A DNA stretch of 64,000 nt from assembly GCF_947654275.1 (NCBI RefSeq), contig NZ_CANTJS010000010.1:1-64000 (forward strand). The letters are read 5' to 3'. Below, in pieces: positions 1-8,690 of this stretch; the stretch's first letter is position 1, and each line of letters starts with the position of its first letter. Origin of the DNA: an uncultured Oscillibacter sp. GTDB taxonomy: Bacteria; Bacillota; Clostridia; Oscillospirales; Oscillospiraceae. The notes beneath the pieces were generated by a model, which saw nothing but the letters and a program-made list of their open reading frames with translations, was not told the DNA's origin and made no database searches. Made by a program: the position numbers and the translations under genes.

Positions 1-836
1 CCACCATCTACGAGGGCACCAACGAAATTCAGCGGGTGGTCATCGCCTCCCACATTCTGGGCAAGGCCGCCAAAGAGGCCTCCGCCCCCGCCGCGGGCCC
101 CAGAGGCCCTGAGACCGGGGCGAGAAAACGCCAGATTTTCAAGGACGGCGCCCCTCAGGAGAAGGTGGAGGCCCTGGTGGCCAGCCTGAAGAAGGACGGC
201 CACGACTTCACCGTGGGCATCCCCCTGGACACCCCCATCACCCAGGCGGAGCGGGTGGTTTCCGCCGGTCAGGGCATCGGGGAGAAAAAGAACATGAAGC
301 TGATTGAGGACCTGGCCAAAGCCGCCGGCGCCGCCATCGGCTCCAGCCGTCCTGTGGCCGAGACGCTGAAATACGTGCCCCTGAACCGCTATGTGGGCAT
401 GAGCGGCCAGAAGTTCAAGGGAAATCTCTATATTGCCTGCGGCATCTCCGGCGCCATTCAGCACCTGAAGGGCATCAAGGACGCGTCCTGTATTGTGGCG
501 ATCAATAAAAATCCCAATGCGAAAATCTTCAAGAACTGCGACTATGGCATCGTGGGAGATGTGATGGAAATTCTCCCGCTGCTCACCGCCGCCCTGGACA
601 CCGGGGAAAAGCAGCCCGCGCCGCCTATGGTGAAAATGAAGCGGCAGGTTCCCAAAAAGGTCTATCAGCCCCGGAAGCTCTATATCTGCAACGGCTGCGG
701 TCACGAGTACGACCCCATGCAGGGCGACCCGGAGAACGAAGTCAAGCCCGGCACCGCCTTCAAGGACCTGCCCGAGGGCTGGACCTGCCCCCACTGCGGC
801 GAACCGGCAGACCAGTTTATTGAGATCGAGGCGTAA
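1..836 (+). CDS. Acyl-CoA dehydrogenase / EtfA FAD domain / rubredoxin fusion (5' end outside window)
   Basis: The frame is open from base 3 and starts mid-protein with [11 protein letters not shown], the hallmark C-terminal motif of acyl-CoA dehydrogenases. An Ala/Pro linker leads into about 130 residues that match the FAD-binding C-terminal domain of electron-transfer flavoprotein alpha ([48 protein letters not shown]). The last 60 residues are a rubredoxin with two Cys knuckles (CNGCG and CPHCG) and the linker [17 protein letters not shown]. The N-terminal EtfA domain is absent. Known families imply electrons from acyl-CoA oxidation pass through FAD to the rubredoxin iron. The flavodiiron protein two genes downstream is a family that accepts electrons from rubredoxin, so a joint role in O2 or NO removal is inferred. 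Confidence 0.85.
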   Translation, partial: TIYEGTNEIQRVVIASHILGKAAKEASAPAAGPRGPETGARKRQIFKDGAPQEKVEALVASLKKDGHDFTVGIPLDTPITQAERVVSAGQGIGEKKNMKLIEDLAKAAGAAIGSSRPVAETLKYVPLNRYVGMSGQKFKGNLYIACGISGAIQHLKGIKDASCIVAINKNPNAKIFKNCDYGIVGDVMEILPLLTAALDTGEKQPAPPMVKMKRQVPKKVYQPRKLYICNGCGHEYDPMQGDPENEVKPGTAFKDLPEGWTCPHCGEPADQFIEIEA

Positions 837-845
837 AAAAGAAGT

Positions 846-1682
846 ATGGTCACAAAGGAACAAATCCTGTCGGTTCTGGAGTCCACAAAGCTTCCCTGTG
901 TCCGCATTATCCCAGAGCCTGACGAAACACCCGGTCCCACAGACAGCAGATTCGGTGGGGATTACTGCCTCCCCGCCGGGACGGAAGCGTCCGAGTTGGA
1001 ATTTATGGCACAGATCAACTTTGCCCAGGTCCCCCGTTTGAAGGACTTTCCGGAACGCGGTCTGCTGCAATTCTTCCTCTGCACAGAGGAGGAGAAGTTC
1101 GAGTCTTTCTATGAGGACAGCTTCGCGTGGAAACAGGACGCTGGCTTCTTTCAGGTGCGCTGGTATCCGGAGGTCCCTGAGGACGGCCCCGCCCACCCGG
1201 ATGAGGTCCCTGAGACGCGCTGGGCCATGGACAAGGTCACCGGCGGCATGAAATTTGCCTCCGCAGAGGAGGTTGCTACACTGGGGCTTGGCGTAGAGGG
1301 ATTTTTCTTCGACCTGGGCTCTGAGACCGGGGCAGAAACGGTGGAAAAGCTCTTTCTGGCGGATTACCAGCGTCAGGAGGCCGGCGAGCCGGACGAGAAT
1401 CCCGAAGGCTACGACCTCGGCGACTGCGGCGGCGTGATGGACCTGACCGAGGATTTTGGCAACTGGGGCTTCAAGCTGGGGGGGCACCCATCCCTGCGCA
1501 GCGACGACCTGCGCCTGGAGGACACGGCGTATGCCGCCTATTCCGTCCTGCTGTTCCAGTTCGACCTGACGCTCCTGTCCCAGAGGTGCGATGCAGACAC
1601 CTTCTGCTTCTTCATCAAGCCAGAGGACCTGAAGGCCGGCCGGTTTGACGATATTTTGATGGTACACCACAACTGCTATTGA
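846..1682 (+). CDS. DUF1963 (YwqG-like) protein
   Basis: A 278-residue soluble, acidic protein with no signal peptide or membrane segment. The pattern LGGHPSLRSDDLR followed by LLFQFD and a closing FFIKPEDLKAGRFDD matches the DUF1963/YwqG family, whose biochemical role is unknown. It begins 9 bases after the rubredoxin fusion with only a weak purine-rich ribosome site (AAAAGAAG), so it is probably co-transcribed and poorly translated on its own. It sits between two electron-transfer genes, but nothing in the sequence shows redox chemistry. Confidence 0.7.
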   Translation: MVTKEQILSVLESTKLPCVRIIPEPDETPGPTDSRFGGDYCLPAGTEASELEFMAQINFAQVPRLKDFPERGLLQFFLCTEEEKFESFYEDSFAWKQDAGFFQVRWYPEVPEDGPAHPDEVPETRWAMDKVTGGMKFASAEEVATLGLGVEGFFFDLGSETGAETVEKLFLADYQRQEAGEPDENPEGYDLGDCGGVMDLTEDFGNWGFKLGGHPSLRSDDLRLEDTAYAAYSVLLFQFDLTLLSQRCDADTFCFFIKPEDLKAGRFDDILMVHHNCY

Positions 1683-1703
1683 ACGATAAGGAGGAAACTC
1701 TCT

Positions 1704-2921
1704 ATGTATAATTACCGCATGGTCACCGACGACCTGTACTGGGTAGGCGCGGACGAGCACCGGCTGGCCCTGTTTGAGAACATCCACCCCCTGTACCACG
1801 GCGTTTCCTACAACGCCTATGTCCTGCTGGACGAGAAGACTGTCCTCTTCGACACTGCCGACTGGGCCGTGGGCCGGCAGTTCATCACCAATGTCAAGGC
1901 CGTTCTGGCGGGCCGTCCTCTGGACTACCTGGTCATCAACCATGTGGAGCCGGACCACGCCGCGTCTATCGAGGAAATTCTCCTGCGCTGGCCCGACGTG
2001 AGGATCATCACCACTCCTAAGGCGGTCACTCTGCTCAACCAGTTCGGTTTTGGCCTGGACCCCAGCGCCATTGAAGAGGTGGCCGAGGGGGATACCAAGT
2101 GCTTCGGCAAACACACCGTGGCCTTTGTCTATGCCCCCATGGTCCACTGGCCCGAGGCCATGGTCACCTTCGACACCACCAACGGCGTCCTCTTCTCCGC
2201 CGACGCCTTCGGCTCCTTCCGCTCTCTGGACGGCAAGCTCTTCGCCGACGAGGTGGACTTTGACCGGGAGTGGATCGACGACGCCCGGCGGTACTACACC
2301 AACATCGTGGGCAAGTACGGTCCCCAGGTTGTCGCCCTGCTGAACAAGGCCGCCAGCATCGTGGGCCTGGACAACATCAAGATGCTCTGCCCCCTCCACG
2401 GTCCCATCTGGCGGAAGGACCTGGGCTATATCATCGACAAATACACCCATTGGGCCACCTATGAGCCGGAGGAAAAGGGCGTCATGATTGTCTACGCCTC
2501 CATGTACGGCAACACCGAGGCCGCCGCCGAGGTTCTGGCCTCCAAGCTCACCGCCCGGGGCGTCACCAACACCCGGCTCTACGACGTGTCCAGCACCCAT
2601 GTCAGCTATCTGATTTCGGACCTCTTCAAGTACAGCCACCTGGTTCTGGCCTCCGTCACCTACAACCTGGGGATTTTCCCGCCCATGCACAACTTCCTGA
2701 TGGACATGAAGGCCCTGAACCTCCAGAAGCGCACCGTTGCCATCATGGGCAGCGGCTCCTGGGCCCCCCGCTCCGGCGCGCTGATGCGGGAGGAAATCGA
2801 GAGCCTGAAAAACATGACCGTTCTGGACGAGGAGATGACCGTTACCTCCTCCCTCAAGGCGGATAACGAGTCGGAGATCGACGCCCTGGCCGACGCCATT
2901 GCCGCCTCCATTCAGAAGTAA
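1704..2921 (+). CDS. fprA: Flavodiiron protein (FprA-type A flavoprotein, O2/NO reductase)
   Basis: A 405-residue protein with an N-terminal metallo-beta-lactamase diiron domain and a C-terminal flavodoxin domain. The diiron ligand motif HVEPDH (H80-x-E82-x-D84-H85) is intact and further ligands lie in MVHWPE and CPLHGP. The FMN-binding loop is in IVYASMYGNTEAA, near residue 257. The family reduces O2 to water or NO to N2O in the cytoplasm of anaerobes, usually taking electrons from rubredoxin. A strong AAGGAGG sits before the ATG. The rubredoxin-bearing fusion upstream makes an electron-donor pairing likely. A GC-rich hairpin at 2947-2972 follows the stop. Confidence 0.93.
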   Translation: MYNYRMVTDDLYWVGADEHRLALFENIHPLYHGVSYNAYVLLDEKTVLFDTADWAVGRQFITNVKAVLAGRPLDYLVINHVEPDHAASIEEILLRWPDVRIITTPKAVTLLNQFGFGLDPSAIEEVAEGDTKCFGKHTVAFVYAPMVHWPEAMVTFDTTNGVLFSADAFGSFRSLDGKLFADEVDFDREWIDDARRYYTNIVGKYGPQVVALLNKAASIVGLDNIKMLCPLHGPIWRKDLGYIIDKYTHWATYEPEEKGVMIVYASMYGNTEAAAEVLASKLTARGVTNTRLYDVSSTHVSYLISDLFKYSHLVLASVTYNLGIFPPMHNFLMDMKALNLQKRTVAIMGSGSWAPRSGALMREEIESLKNMTVLDEEMTVTSSLKADNESEIDALADAIAASIQK

Positions 2922-2946
2922 CGCGCTTTGCGCGTCCCCCCGCCGC

Positions 2947-2972
2947 AGGGACCAGCCGGAAGGCTGGTCCCT
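2947..2972 (+). terminator. GC-rich hairpin after fprA
   Basis: A perfect 11-bp stem (AGGGACCAGCC / GGCTGGTCCCT) with a GGAA loop lies 26 bases after the fprA stop. No run of T follows, so it is either a weak terminator or an mRNA 3'-end stabiliser. The rest of 2973-3137 holds no gene; it contains a second hairpin of GGGAGGGG/CCCCTCCC type near 3082-3103. Confidence 0.5.
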
Positions 2973-3137
2973 GTACGCTTCCGTGGCCTTGGGGAGAGGA
3001 ACGCCGGCCCTCCGGCGGAGGACGGAGGCGTGTTCCTTCATGCAGGGGCCGCCCATCCCCTGAAAGCATGGAGGAAGAACGGGAGGGGACAGAGCCCCTC
3101 CCCTGCATGGCATGTTATAAAATGCGGAAATAGGCAC

Positions 3138-3186
3138 GTCCCGCCGGCAGGGAGTCCTTGCGTCCGGCGGGACTTTCTGCTATGAT
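3138..3186 (+). promoter_or_regulatory. Hairpin overlapping a promoter for the downstream pseudogene
   Basis: A 10-bp stem (GTCCCGCCGG / CCGGCGGGAC) followed by TTTCT looks like a terminator ending the fprA region. A sigma-A-like promoter overlaps it: -35 TTGCGT at 3158, 17-bp spacer, -10 TATGAT at 3181. The -35 lies in the loop of the hairpin. An AAAGGAGG ribosome site stands before the ATG at 3249. Confidence 0.55.
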
Positions 3187-3248
3187 AAGGCCAGCGCGTT
3201 GAGAGGCCCCAGGGCCTCCCATCCCCACCTGCAAAGGAGGCTTTACCT

Positions 3249-4093
3249 ATGACCGGAGCCGCGCAGCTCCGGGCCCTGCTGGCCGGGGACCGGATTGTCA
3301 TGGCCCCGGGGGCCTATGATGCCTGGTCCGCCCGGCTGATTGAGGCAGCGGGCTTCCCTGCGGTGTACATGACGGGCTGCGGCGTGTCCGCCAGCGTCCT
3401 GGGCCGGCCGGACATCGGCCTCATCTCCTTTCAGGAGATGGCCGCCGCCCTCCGAAGCACCTGCGCCTGCACCGCCGTCCCCGTCATCGCAGACGCGGAC
3501 AACGGCTATGGCGGAACGTGGTCCGGACCGTGTCGGAGTACGAGGCCGCCGGTGCGGCGGGCATCCAGCTGGAGGACCAGGGCCCAAGCACTGCGGCCAC
3601 ATGGAGGGCAGGCAGCTGATTTCCAGGGAGGAGATGACGGCGAAAATCCGGGCCGCCGTCCACGCCCGGAGGGACCCGGACACCGTGCTGATTGCCCGGA
3701 CCGACGCCGTGGCCGTCACAGGCTTTGACGACGCCTGTCAGCGGGCCGCCGCCTGCCGGGACGCCGGGGCCGACGTGATTTTTGTGGATGCCCTGCAAAC
3801 GCCGGAGCAGGTCCAGAGCGCCGCCGCCCGTGTGGGGGCTCCCCTGATGGCCAACATGGTGGAGCAGGCCCCCCCTGGACACGGCGGACCGCCTTTTCAG
3901 CATGGGCTTCCGCATCGCCATCTGCCCGATGGCTCCCCTCTACGCCGCCACGAAGGCGGCGGGGGACCTGCTGCGGGAAACCGGGGACCTGCGGCCCTGC
4001 ATGGAACGGGAGGTGGATTTCCCCGCCTTCAACCGCATGATCGGTCTGGAGGAGCTCCGGGCTCTGGAAGCCAGCTTTTCCCCCCGGGGCTGA
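3249..4093 (+). pseudogene. Isocitrate lyase/PEP mutase-family gene, disrupted by three frameshifts
   Basis: Pieces in three frames join into one protein of about 280 residues. Frame one gives MAPGAYDAWSARLIEAAGFPAVYMTG and ADADNGYGG; after a missing base near 3513 the second gives VSEYEAAGAAGIQLEDQ; after another missing base near 3584 the third gives PKHCGHMEGR, LIARTDA and ANMVEQ; an extra C in the C7 run at 3868-3875 leads to the last part, MGFRIAICPMAPLYAA. These are motifs of the oxaloacetate decarboxylase / methylisocitrate lyase / phosphonomutase superfamily, including the D-A-D metal site and KHCGH catalytic loop. Promoter and ribosome site are intact, so decay is recent or the sequence has errors. 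Confidence 0.8.
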
Positions 4094-4111
4094 ACATGAA
4101 AGGAGACAGCT

Positions 4112-4858
4112 ATGAACATCCAATACTTTAAGGAATACAGCCGCCACTTAAACCGGGACATGGAATTCAAGGTCTACGGTCAGGGCGGCAAGCCGGTGCT
4201 GGTCTTCCCCTGCCAGAACGGCCGCTTTTTCGACTGGGAGGGCTTCGGCATGCTGGAGACCCTGGGGGACTATCTGGAGAGCGGGAAAATCCAGCTCTTC
4301 ACTGCCGACACCATCGACGGGGAAACCCTCTCCCTGGTGGAGGGCAATCCCTATGACCGGGTCCGGCTTCACGAGGGCTGGTTCAGCTATGTGATGGAGG
4401 AGCTGGTTCCCCGGGTTCGGGAGCTCAACGGCACAGGACAAAGCCTGCTGGTCACAGGCTTTTCCATGGGGGCCTATCACGCGGGCAACTTCTTCTTCCG
4501 GCGGCCGGACGTCTTCGACAGCGTCATCGCCCTCTCCGGCGTTTACGACACCTATGACATGTACAACGGATACATGGACGAGGTGGTCTACGCCAACGAC
4601 CCCTGCGCCAGCATTGCCGGGATGCCGGAGGACCACCCCTATCTCCGGCTGTACAACCAGCGGAAGATTATGATCTGCGTGGGTCAGGGGGCCTGGGAGG
4701 AACCCCTGCTGGCGGGCACCCGCCGTCTGGACGCCGTGCTGCGGAGCAAGGGCGTCCACGCCTGGGTGGACTACTGGGGACACGACGTGAATCACGACTG
4801 GCCCTGGTGGAAAAAGCAGATCCGCTACTTCCTGCCCCATGCCCTGGGGGAGGCCTGA
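4112..4858 (+). CDS. Alpha/beta-hydrolase esterase (esterase D / FrmB-like)
   Basis: A 248-residue cytosolic protein with the serine-hydrolase elbow GFSMGAYH (nucleophile S118) and a C-terminal His in WGHDVNHDW (about H228), typical of the putative esterase family related to S-formylglutathione hydrolase. Its substrate cannot be read from sequence. It starts 18 bases after the stop of the broken PEP-mutase-family gene, preceded by AAAGGAG, so it was probably the second gene of that transcript and may still be expressed from the same promoter. Confidence 0.8.
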   Translation: MNIQYFKEYSRHLNRDMEFKVYGQGGKPVLVFPCQNGRFFDWEGFGMLETLGDYLESGKIQLFTADTIDGETLSLVEGNPYDRVRLHEGWFSYVMEELVPRVRELNGTGQSLLVTGFSMGAYHAGNFFFRRPDVFDSVIALSGVYDTYDMYNGYMDEVVYANDPCASIAGMPEDHPYLRLYNQRKIMICVGQGAWEEPLLAGTRRLDAVLRSKGVHAWVDYWGHDVNHDWPWWKKQIRYFLPHALGEA

Positions 4859-4967
4859 GCGTCAGAGCGGCAGACTAACCCGGCGAAACCACGGGGAAAG
4901 GAGGGCCAGCCATGACCATCGCGCCGGCACGTGAAGCTGGCGGACGGCATGGCCCGGGGACGGCATC

Positions 4968-5627
4968 ATGGAGTTTCAAAGCTGTTTTCCCATATGGGAT
5001 CAACTGACAAAGGCCCAGCAGGACCGCATCCTTGCCGGTCTGGCCTTCCGGCAGATTCAAAAAGGGGCCGTCATTCACAACGGCAGCACGGACTGCGCCG
5101 GGCTGCTGCTGCTGAAATCCGGCCAGCTCCGGGCGTATATCCTCTCGGACGAGGGCCGGGAAATCACCGTCTACCGCCTGTTTGACCGGGATATCTGCCT
5201 GTTTTCCGCCTCCTGCGTGCTGAAAAGCGTACAATTCGACATCACCATCCAGGCGGAGAAGGACACGGAGCTCTGGGTAATTCCCCCGGAGGCATACCGG
5301 AGCCTCATGGAGGAATCCGCCGCCGCGGCCAACTACACCAACGAGGTCATGGCCGCCCGGTTCTCCGAAGTCATGTGGCTGGTGGAGCAGGTCATGTGGA
5401 AAAGCATGGATAAACGGGTGGCCTCGTTTTTGACGGAGGAGTCCGCCATTGAGGGCGGGAACCGGCTGTCCATCACCCACGAGACCATCGCCAGGCACCT
5501 GGGGACCCACCGGGAGGTCATCACCCGGATTCTCCGCTATTTCCAAAGCGAGGGCCTGGTGAAGCTGTCCCGGGGCGTTGTGGAGCTTACCGCCGGGGAG
5601 AGGCTGGCGGAGCTGGGAAACGACTAA
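4968..5627 (+). CDS. Crp/Fnr-family transcriptional regulator
   Basis: A 219-residue protein with an N-terminal cyclic-nucleotide-type beta barrel (residues 15-125) and a C-terminal winged helix whose recognition region is HETIARHLGTHREVITR. It has scattered cysteines (C6, C43, C70, C77) but no classical Fnr Cys cluster, so an oxidant or persulfide signal is possible but unproven. It converges with the rhodanese/thioredoxin operon, which is its likely target. A short frame with a strong ribosome site (AAAGGAGGG before an ATG at 4912) overlaps the start out of frame and would encode a peptide of about 28 residues; it may be a leader or chance. Confidence 0.85.
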   Translation: MEFQSCFPIWDQLTKAQQDRILAGLAFRQIQKGAVIHNGSTDCAGLLLLKSGQLRAYILSDEGREITVYRLFDRDICLFSASCVLKSVQFDITIQAEKDTELWVIPPEAYRSLMEESAAAANYTNEVMAARFSEVMWLVEQVMWKSMDKRVASFLTEESAIEGGNRLSITHETIARHLGTHREVITRILRYFQSEGLVKLSRGVVELTAGERLAELGND

Positions 5628-5651
5628 GCGGAGCTGGAAACAAGCAAACGG

Positions 5652-5689
5652 AATCCCCTCCCTGCGGCTGCCGCAGAGAGGGGATTTTT
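5652..5689 (+). terminator. Rho-independent terminator between convergent genes
   Basis: Stem AATCCCCTC-CTGCGG with a CTG loop pairs with CCGCAG-GAGGGGATT, one mismatch pair, followed by TTTTTG. It ends the Crp/Fnr gene and lies against the stop of the oppositely oriented oxidoreductase. Confidence 0.85.
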
Positions 5690-5690
5690 G

Positions 5691-7385
5691 TCACGGGAGG
5701 TCCATGCCGCACGCCGCGGCCTGTTCAATCAGACGGCGGTCATTGACCACCGCGTCATAGAAGCGGAATCCGCCGGAAAAGTTATAGGTCTCAAAGCCGT
5801 GTCCGGCCAGGATGCGGCAGGCGATGTAGCTCCGCAGGCCGCTCTGGCAGACAACATACACCGGCTTGCCGGCCTCAAGCTCCCCCAGCCGCTCCCGCAG
5901 CGCGTCCACGGGGATGTTCCGGAAGCCCTCAATCCCGCCGCCGGCGTACTCCTGGGGGGTCCGGACGTCCAGCAGCGTCACGCTGCCGTCCCGGGGCAGG
6001 GTCTTCACGTCCTCCAGGCGGAACTGCTTCACAACGCCGCCGGCCAGATTTTCCACCATGAAACCCGCCATATTCACCGGGTCCTTGGCGGAGGAGTAGG
6101 GCGGCGCATAGGCCAGGTCCAGGTCCTTGAGCTGGATGGCCGTCATTCCGGCGCGGATGGCGGTGGCCAGCACGTCAATCCGCTTATCCACGCCCTCATA
6201 GCCCACAATCTGGGCCCCCAGCAGACGGAAGCTTCCCTTTTCAAAGACCACCTTCATGGTCATCACCCTGCCGCCGGGGTAGTAGCCCGCGTGGCTCATG
6301 GGGGACAGCACAACCGCGTCCGCCTCCAGCCCGGCCTTCCGGGCGTTGGTCTCGTTGACGCCGGTGGAGGCCGCTGTCAAATCAAACACCTTTACAACGC
6401 TGCTGCCCTGGCTCCCCGAATACCGGCTGTCCCCGCCGCAGATGTTGTCCGCCGCAATGCGCCCCTGCTTGTTGGCGGGGCCCGCCAGGGAGATCACCGC
6501 GTCCTGTCCGGTGACGAAGTGCTTCACCTGCACCGCGTCGCCTACGGCGTAGATGTCCGGAACAGAGGTCTCCATCCGGTCGTTGACCGCGATACTGCCC
6601 TTCAGGCCCAGCTCCAGGCCCGCCTCCTTCGCCAGGGCGGTGTCCGGGGTGACGCCGATGGCCAGCACCACCATACCGGCATGGAGGGGAGCCCCGTCCT
6701 TCAGCAGCACGTCCACGCCGCCGTCCCGCTCCTCAAAGCCCTCCACCGTCTGCCCCAGGGCCAGCCGGATGCCGTGCCGCCGGGCCTCGCTGTGGATGAA
6801 GGCCGCCATGTCCGGGTCGAAGGGGTTCATCAGCTGGCGGGGCCGCTGGACGACGGTAACCTCCATCCCCAGCTCCCGCAGGTTTTCCGCCAGCTCCAGA
6901 CTGATAAAGCCGCCGCCCGCCAGCACGGCGGACCCGGGATGATGGGCGTTGATAAAGTCCTTGATGCGGAAGGTGTCCTCTACGGTCCGGAGGGTAAACA
7001 CCTTTTCCAGTCCCACGCCGGGAAGCCGGGGCTGTGTGGGCCTGGCTCCGGGGGATAGAATCAGTTTGTCATAGCGCTCCTCAAATTCCGTCCCAGTCTC
7101 CAGATTCTTCACGGAGACGGTTTTCCTCTCCGGGTGAATGGCGGTGACCTCGTGGCGCACCCGCATATCCACCCGGAACCGGGCAAAAAAGCTCTCAGGC
7201 GTCTGGAGGGTCAGGGCCTCGGGGTCCTCAATCACCCCGCCGATGTAGTAGGGCAGGCCGCAGTTGGCATAGGAGACGTATCCCGACCGCTCGAACACCA
7301 CAATCTCCGCCGTCTCGTCCAGCCGCCGCAGCCGGGCCGCCGCCGTGGCTCCTCCCGCCACGCCGCCGATGATGACTACCTTCAT
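5691..7385 (-). CDS. CoA-disulfide reductase-like flavoprotein with C-terminal rhodanese domain
   Basis: A 564-residue protein starting MKVVIIGGVAGGATAAARLRR (Rossmann FAD site), with the class III pyridine-nucleotide disulfide oxidoreductase active-site cysteine in SYANCGLPYYIGG. A second nucleotide site is VLAGGGFISLELAENL. The last 100 residues form a rhodanese domain with catalytic Cys in VVCQSGLRS. The family reduces CoA disulfide, CoA persulfide or polysulfide with NAD(P)H. The start was set at the ATG preceded by AGGAAAGGTGG; an upstream in-frame ATG lies inside the preceding gene. It is the last gene of a five-gene operon with a second rhodanese and a thioredoxin, pointing to sulfane-sulfur or thiol redox control. 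Confidence 0.9.
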   Translation of the reverse strand: MKVVIIGGVAGGATAAARLRRLDETAEIVVFERSGYVSYANCGLPYYIGGVIEDPEALTLQTPESFFARFRVDMRVRHEVTAIHPERKTVSVKNLETGTEFEERYDKLILSPGARPTQPRLPGVGLEKVFTLRTVEDTFRIKDFINAHHPGSAVLAGGGFISLELAENLRELGMEVTVVQRPRQLMNPFDPDMAAFIHSEARRHGIRLALGQTVEGFEERDGGVDVLLKDGAPLHAGMVVLAIGVTPDTALAKEAGLELGLKGSIAVNDRMETSVPDIYAVGDAVQVKHFVTGQDAVISLAGPANKQGRIAADNICGGDSRYSGSQGSSVVKVFDLTAASTGVNETNARKAGLEADAVVLSPMSHAGYYPGGRVMTMKVVFEKGSFRLLGAQIVGYEGVDKRIDVLATAIRAGMTAIQLKDLDLAYAPPYSSAKDPVNMAGFMVENLAGGVVKQFRLEDVKTLPRDGSVTLLDVRTPQEYAGGGIEGFRNIPVDALRERLGELEAGKPVYVVCQSGLRSYIACRILAGHGFETYNFSGGFRFYDAVVNDRRLIEQAAACGMDLP

Positions 7386-7386
7386 G

Positions 7387-7701
7387 TCAGCGTTCCACCT
7401 TTCCTGTATAGGCGGCAATCCCGCCAATATTCTTTACATTCGAATAGCCCATTCGGGTCAGTATCCGTACCGCCTGACTGCTCCGGGCGCCGCTGTGGCA
7501 GTAGACGAACAGGGGCGCGTCCTTCCCTGCCGCCTCCTCCCGGTCAAGGGTCTGAAGCGGCGCGTTCCGGCTTCCGGGGATGTGGCCCTCCCGGTACTCC
7601 TGGGGCGTGCGGACGTCCAGCAGCACCGCGCCGGGGATCTCCCGGAACTCGCTCACGCCCTGGTCAATACGGGGGCCGCTCAGGAAATCAAACAATCCCA
7701 T
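7387..7701 (-). CDS. Single-domain rhodanese
   Basis: A 104-residue protein with the rhodanese pattern LLDVRTPQEYREGHIPGSRN and the catalytic loop YCHSGARS, with Cys as the persulfide carrier. It would transfer sulfane sulfur in the cytoplasm. Its stop lies one base from the start of the rhodanese-fused flavoprotein and it begins just after trxA, so the three are very likely translated from one message and may relay persulfide and electrons. Confidence 0.9.
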   Translation of the reverse strand: MGLFDFLSGPRIDQGVSEFREIPGAVLLDVRTPQEYREGHIPGSRNAPLQTLDREEAAGKDAPLFVYCHSGARSSQAVRILTRMGYSNVKNIGGIAAYTGKVER

Positions 7702-7713
7702 GGCGCGTCCTCC

Positions 7714-8019
7714 TTACAGCAGGGCGAGAATCTGGCTTTTGGGCCTTGCGCCTGTGGCCTGATTCACGACGGTTCCGTCTTTCACCACCACCATGGCGGG
7801 AATGCCCATGACGCCGAACTGTCCGGCCAGCTCCGGCTGCTCATCCACGTTGATCTTGCCCACCTTGATGTCGGCGCGCTCCCGGGCAATCTCATCCAGA
7901 ATGGGGCCGACCATGCGGCAGGGGCCGCACCAGGGGGCCCAGAAATCCAGAAGAACGGGCCGGTCCGAGCGGAGCACCTCGCCGGCGAAGTTATCCTTGC
8001 TAATATTGATGACAGACAT
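7714..8019 (-). CDS. trxA: Thioredoxin
   Basis: A 101-residue classical thioredoxin with the redox motif WAPWCGPCR near residues 28-36 and the cis-proline loop GIPAMVVVKDG. It carries reducing equivalents to disulfide or persulfide substrates. It has a strong AAAAGGAGG ribosome site. In this operon it lies between an iron-sulfur membrane protein and the rhodanese, so it may resolve persulfides formed by those enzymes. Confidence 0.95.
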   Translation of the reverse strand: MSVINISKDNFAGEVLRSDRPVLLDFWAPWCGPCRMVGPILDEIARERADIKVGKINVDEQPELAGQFGVMGIPAMVVVKDGTVVNQATGARPKSQILALL

Positions 8020-8066
8020 TGTATGTCCTCCTTTTCTGATGTGGTGATTCTATGATACCAGAAGCG

Positions 8067-8690
8067 TCACGGCTCTTCCGTGACAATGTCACCCTTCGGG
8101 CTTTTCGCTTTGCAGATCAGCTGGGTCATGGTTCCCATGGGGCAGCAGACGCACCAGCTGCGGGGCTTGAACAGAACCATGGTGATGAGGCCCAGGACGG
8201 TGGAGGTCAGCATGACGCTGTAAAAGCCGAAGGCGAACTGAGCGACGCCGGGGGAAAAGAGGGTGCCGTGATAGGCCCAGTGCCAGGGCAGCTTGAAGGT
8301 CCACAGCAGCGTCACCGCCTGCCTGAGCGTCCGCGCCCCGGCAAACACCAGATACGTGTTCCAGAGCATCTGGAAAAACATGACGAAGAAGAACAGCAAA
8401 AATCCATAGCGGAATCCCCTGCTCTTCATCCACCTGGGAATATCCTTTTTTCGGGACAGCCCAAACCGGCCTCCCAGCAGGCCGAACAGCTGTCCCCGGC
8501 CGCAGTACCGGTTGCAATAGCCCTTGGTGCCTTTGACCAGTGAAATGATAAGCGGAATGCAGAAAAACAGCATGCCCAGCCAGGCAAACAGGATATTGAA
8601 AAAACCCAGCGCCATATAGGTCAGCTCTACCATCCACAGATAGTCATACCAGCGTTTTTTCTGGTTTTTCGGGTTTTTTGTGCTTTTCAT
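8067..8690 (-). CDS. Membrane 4Fe-4S protein (NapH/polyferredoxin-like)
   Basis: A 207-residue protein with about four hydrophobic helices and two cysteine clusters, CNRYCGRG early and [14 protein letters not shown] near the C-terminus. This layout is typical of the NosR/NapH/CcoG-like half-ferredoxin membrane family that moves electrons across or along the membrane. It overlaps the ferredoxin gene by 4 bases and so is translationally coupled to it. Its electron acceptor is unknown. A GTCACGG/CCGTGAC hairpin lies at its stop codon (8066-8084). Confidence 0.8.
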   Translation of the reverse strand: MKSTKNPKNQKKRWYDYLWMVELTYMALGFFNILFAWLGMLFFCIPLIISLVKGTKGYCNRYCGRGQLFGLLGGRFGLSRKKDIPRWMKSRGFRYGFLLFFFVMFFQMLWNTYLVFAGARTLRQAVTLLWTFKLPWHWAYHGTLFSPGVAQFAFGFYSVMLTSTVLGLITMVLFKPRSWCVCCPMGTMTQLICKAKSPKGDIVTEEP

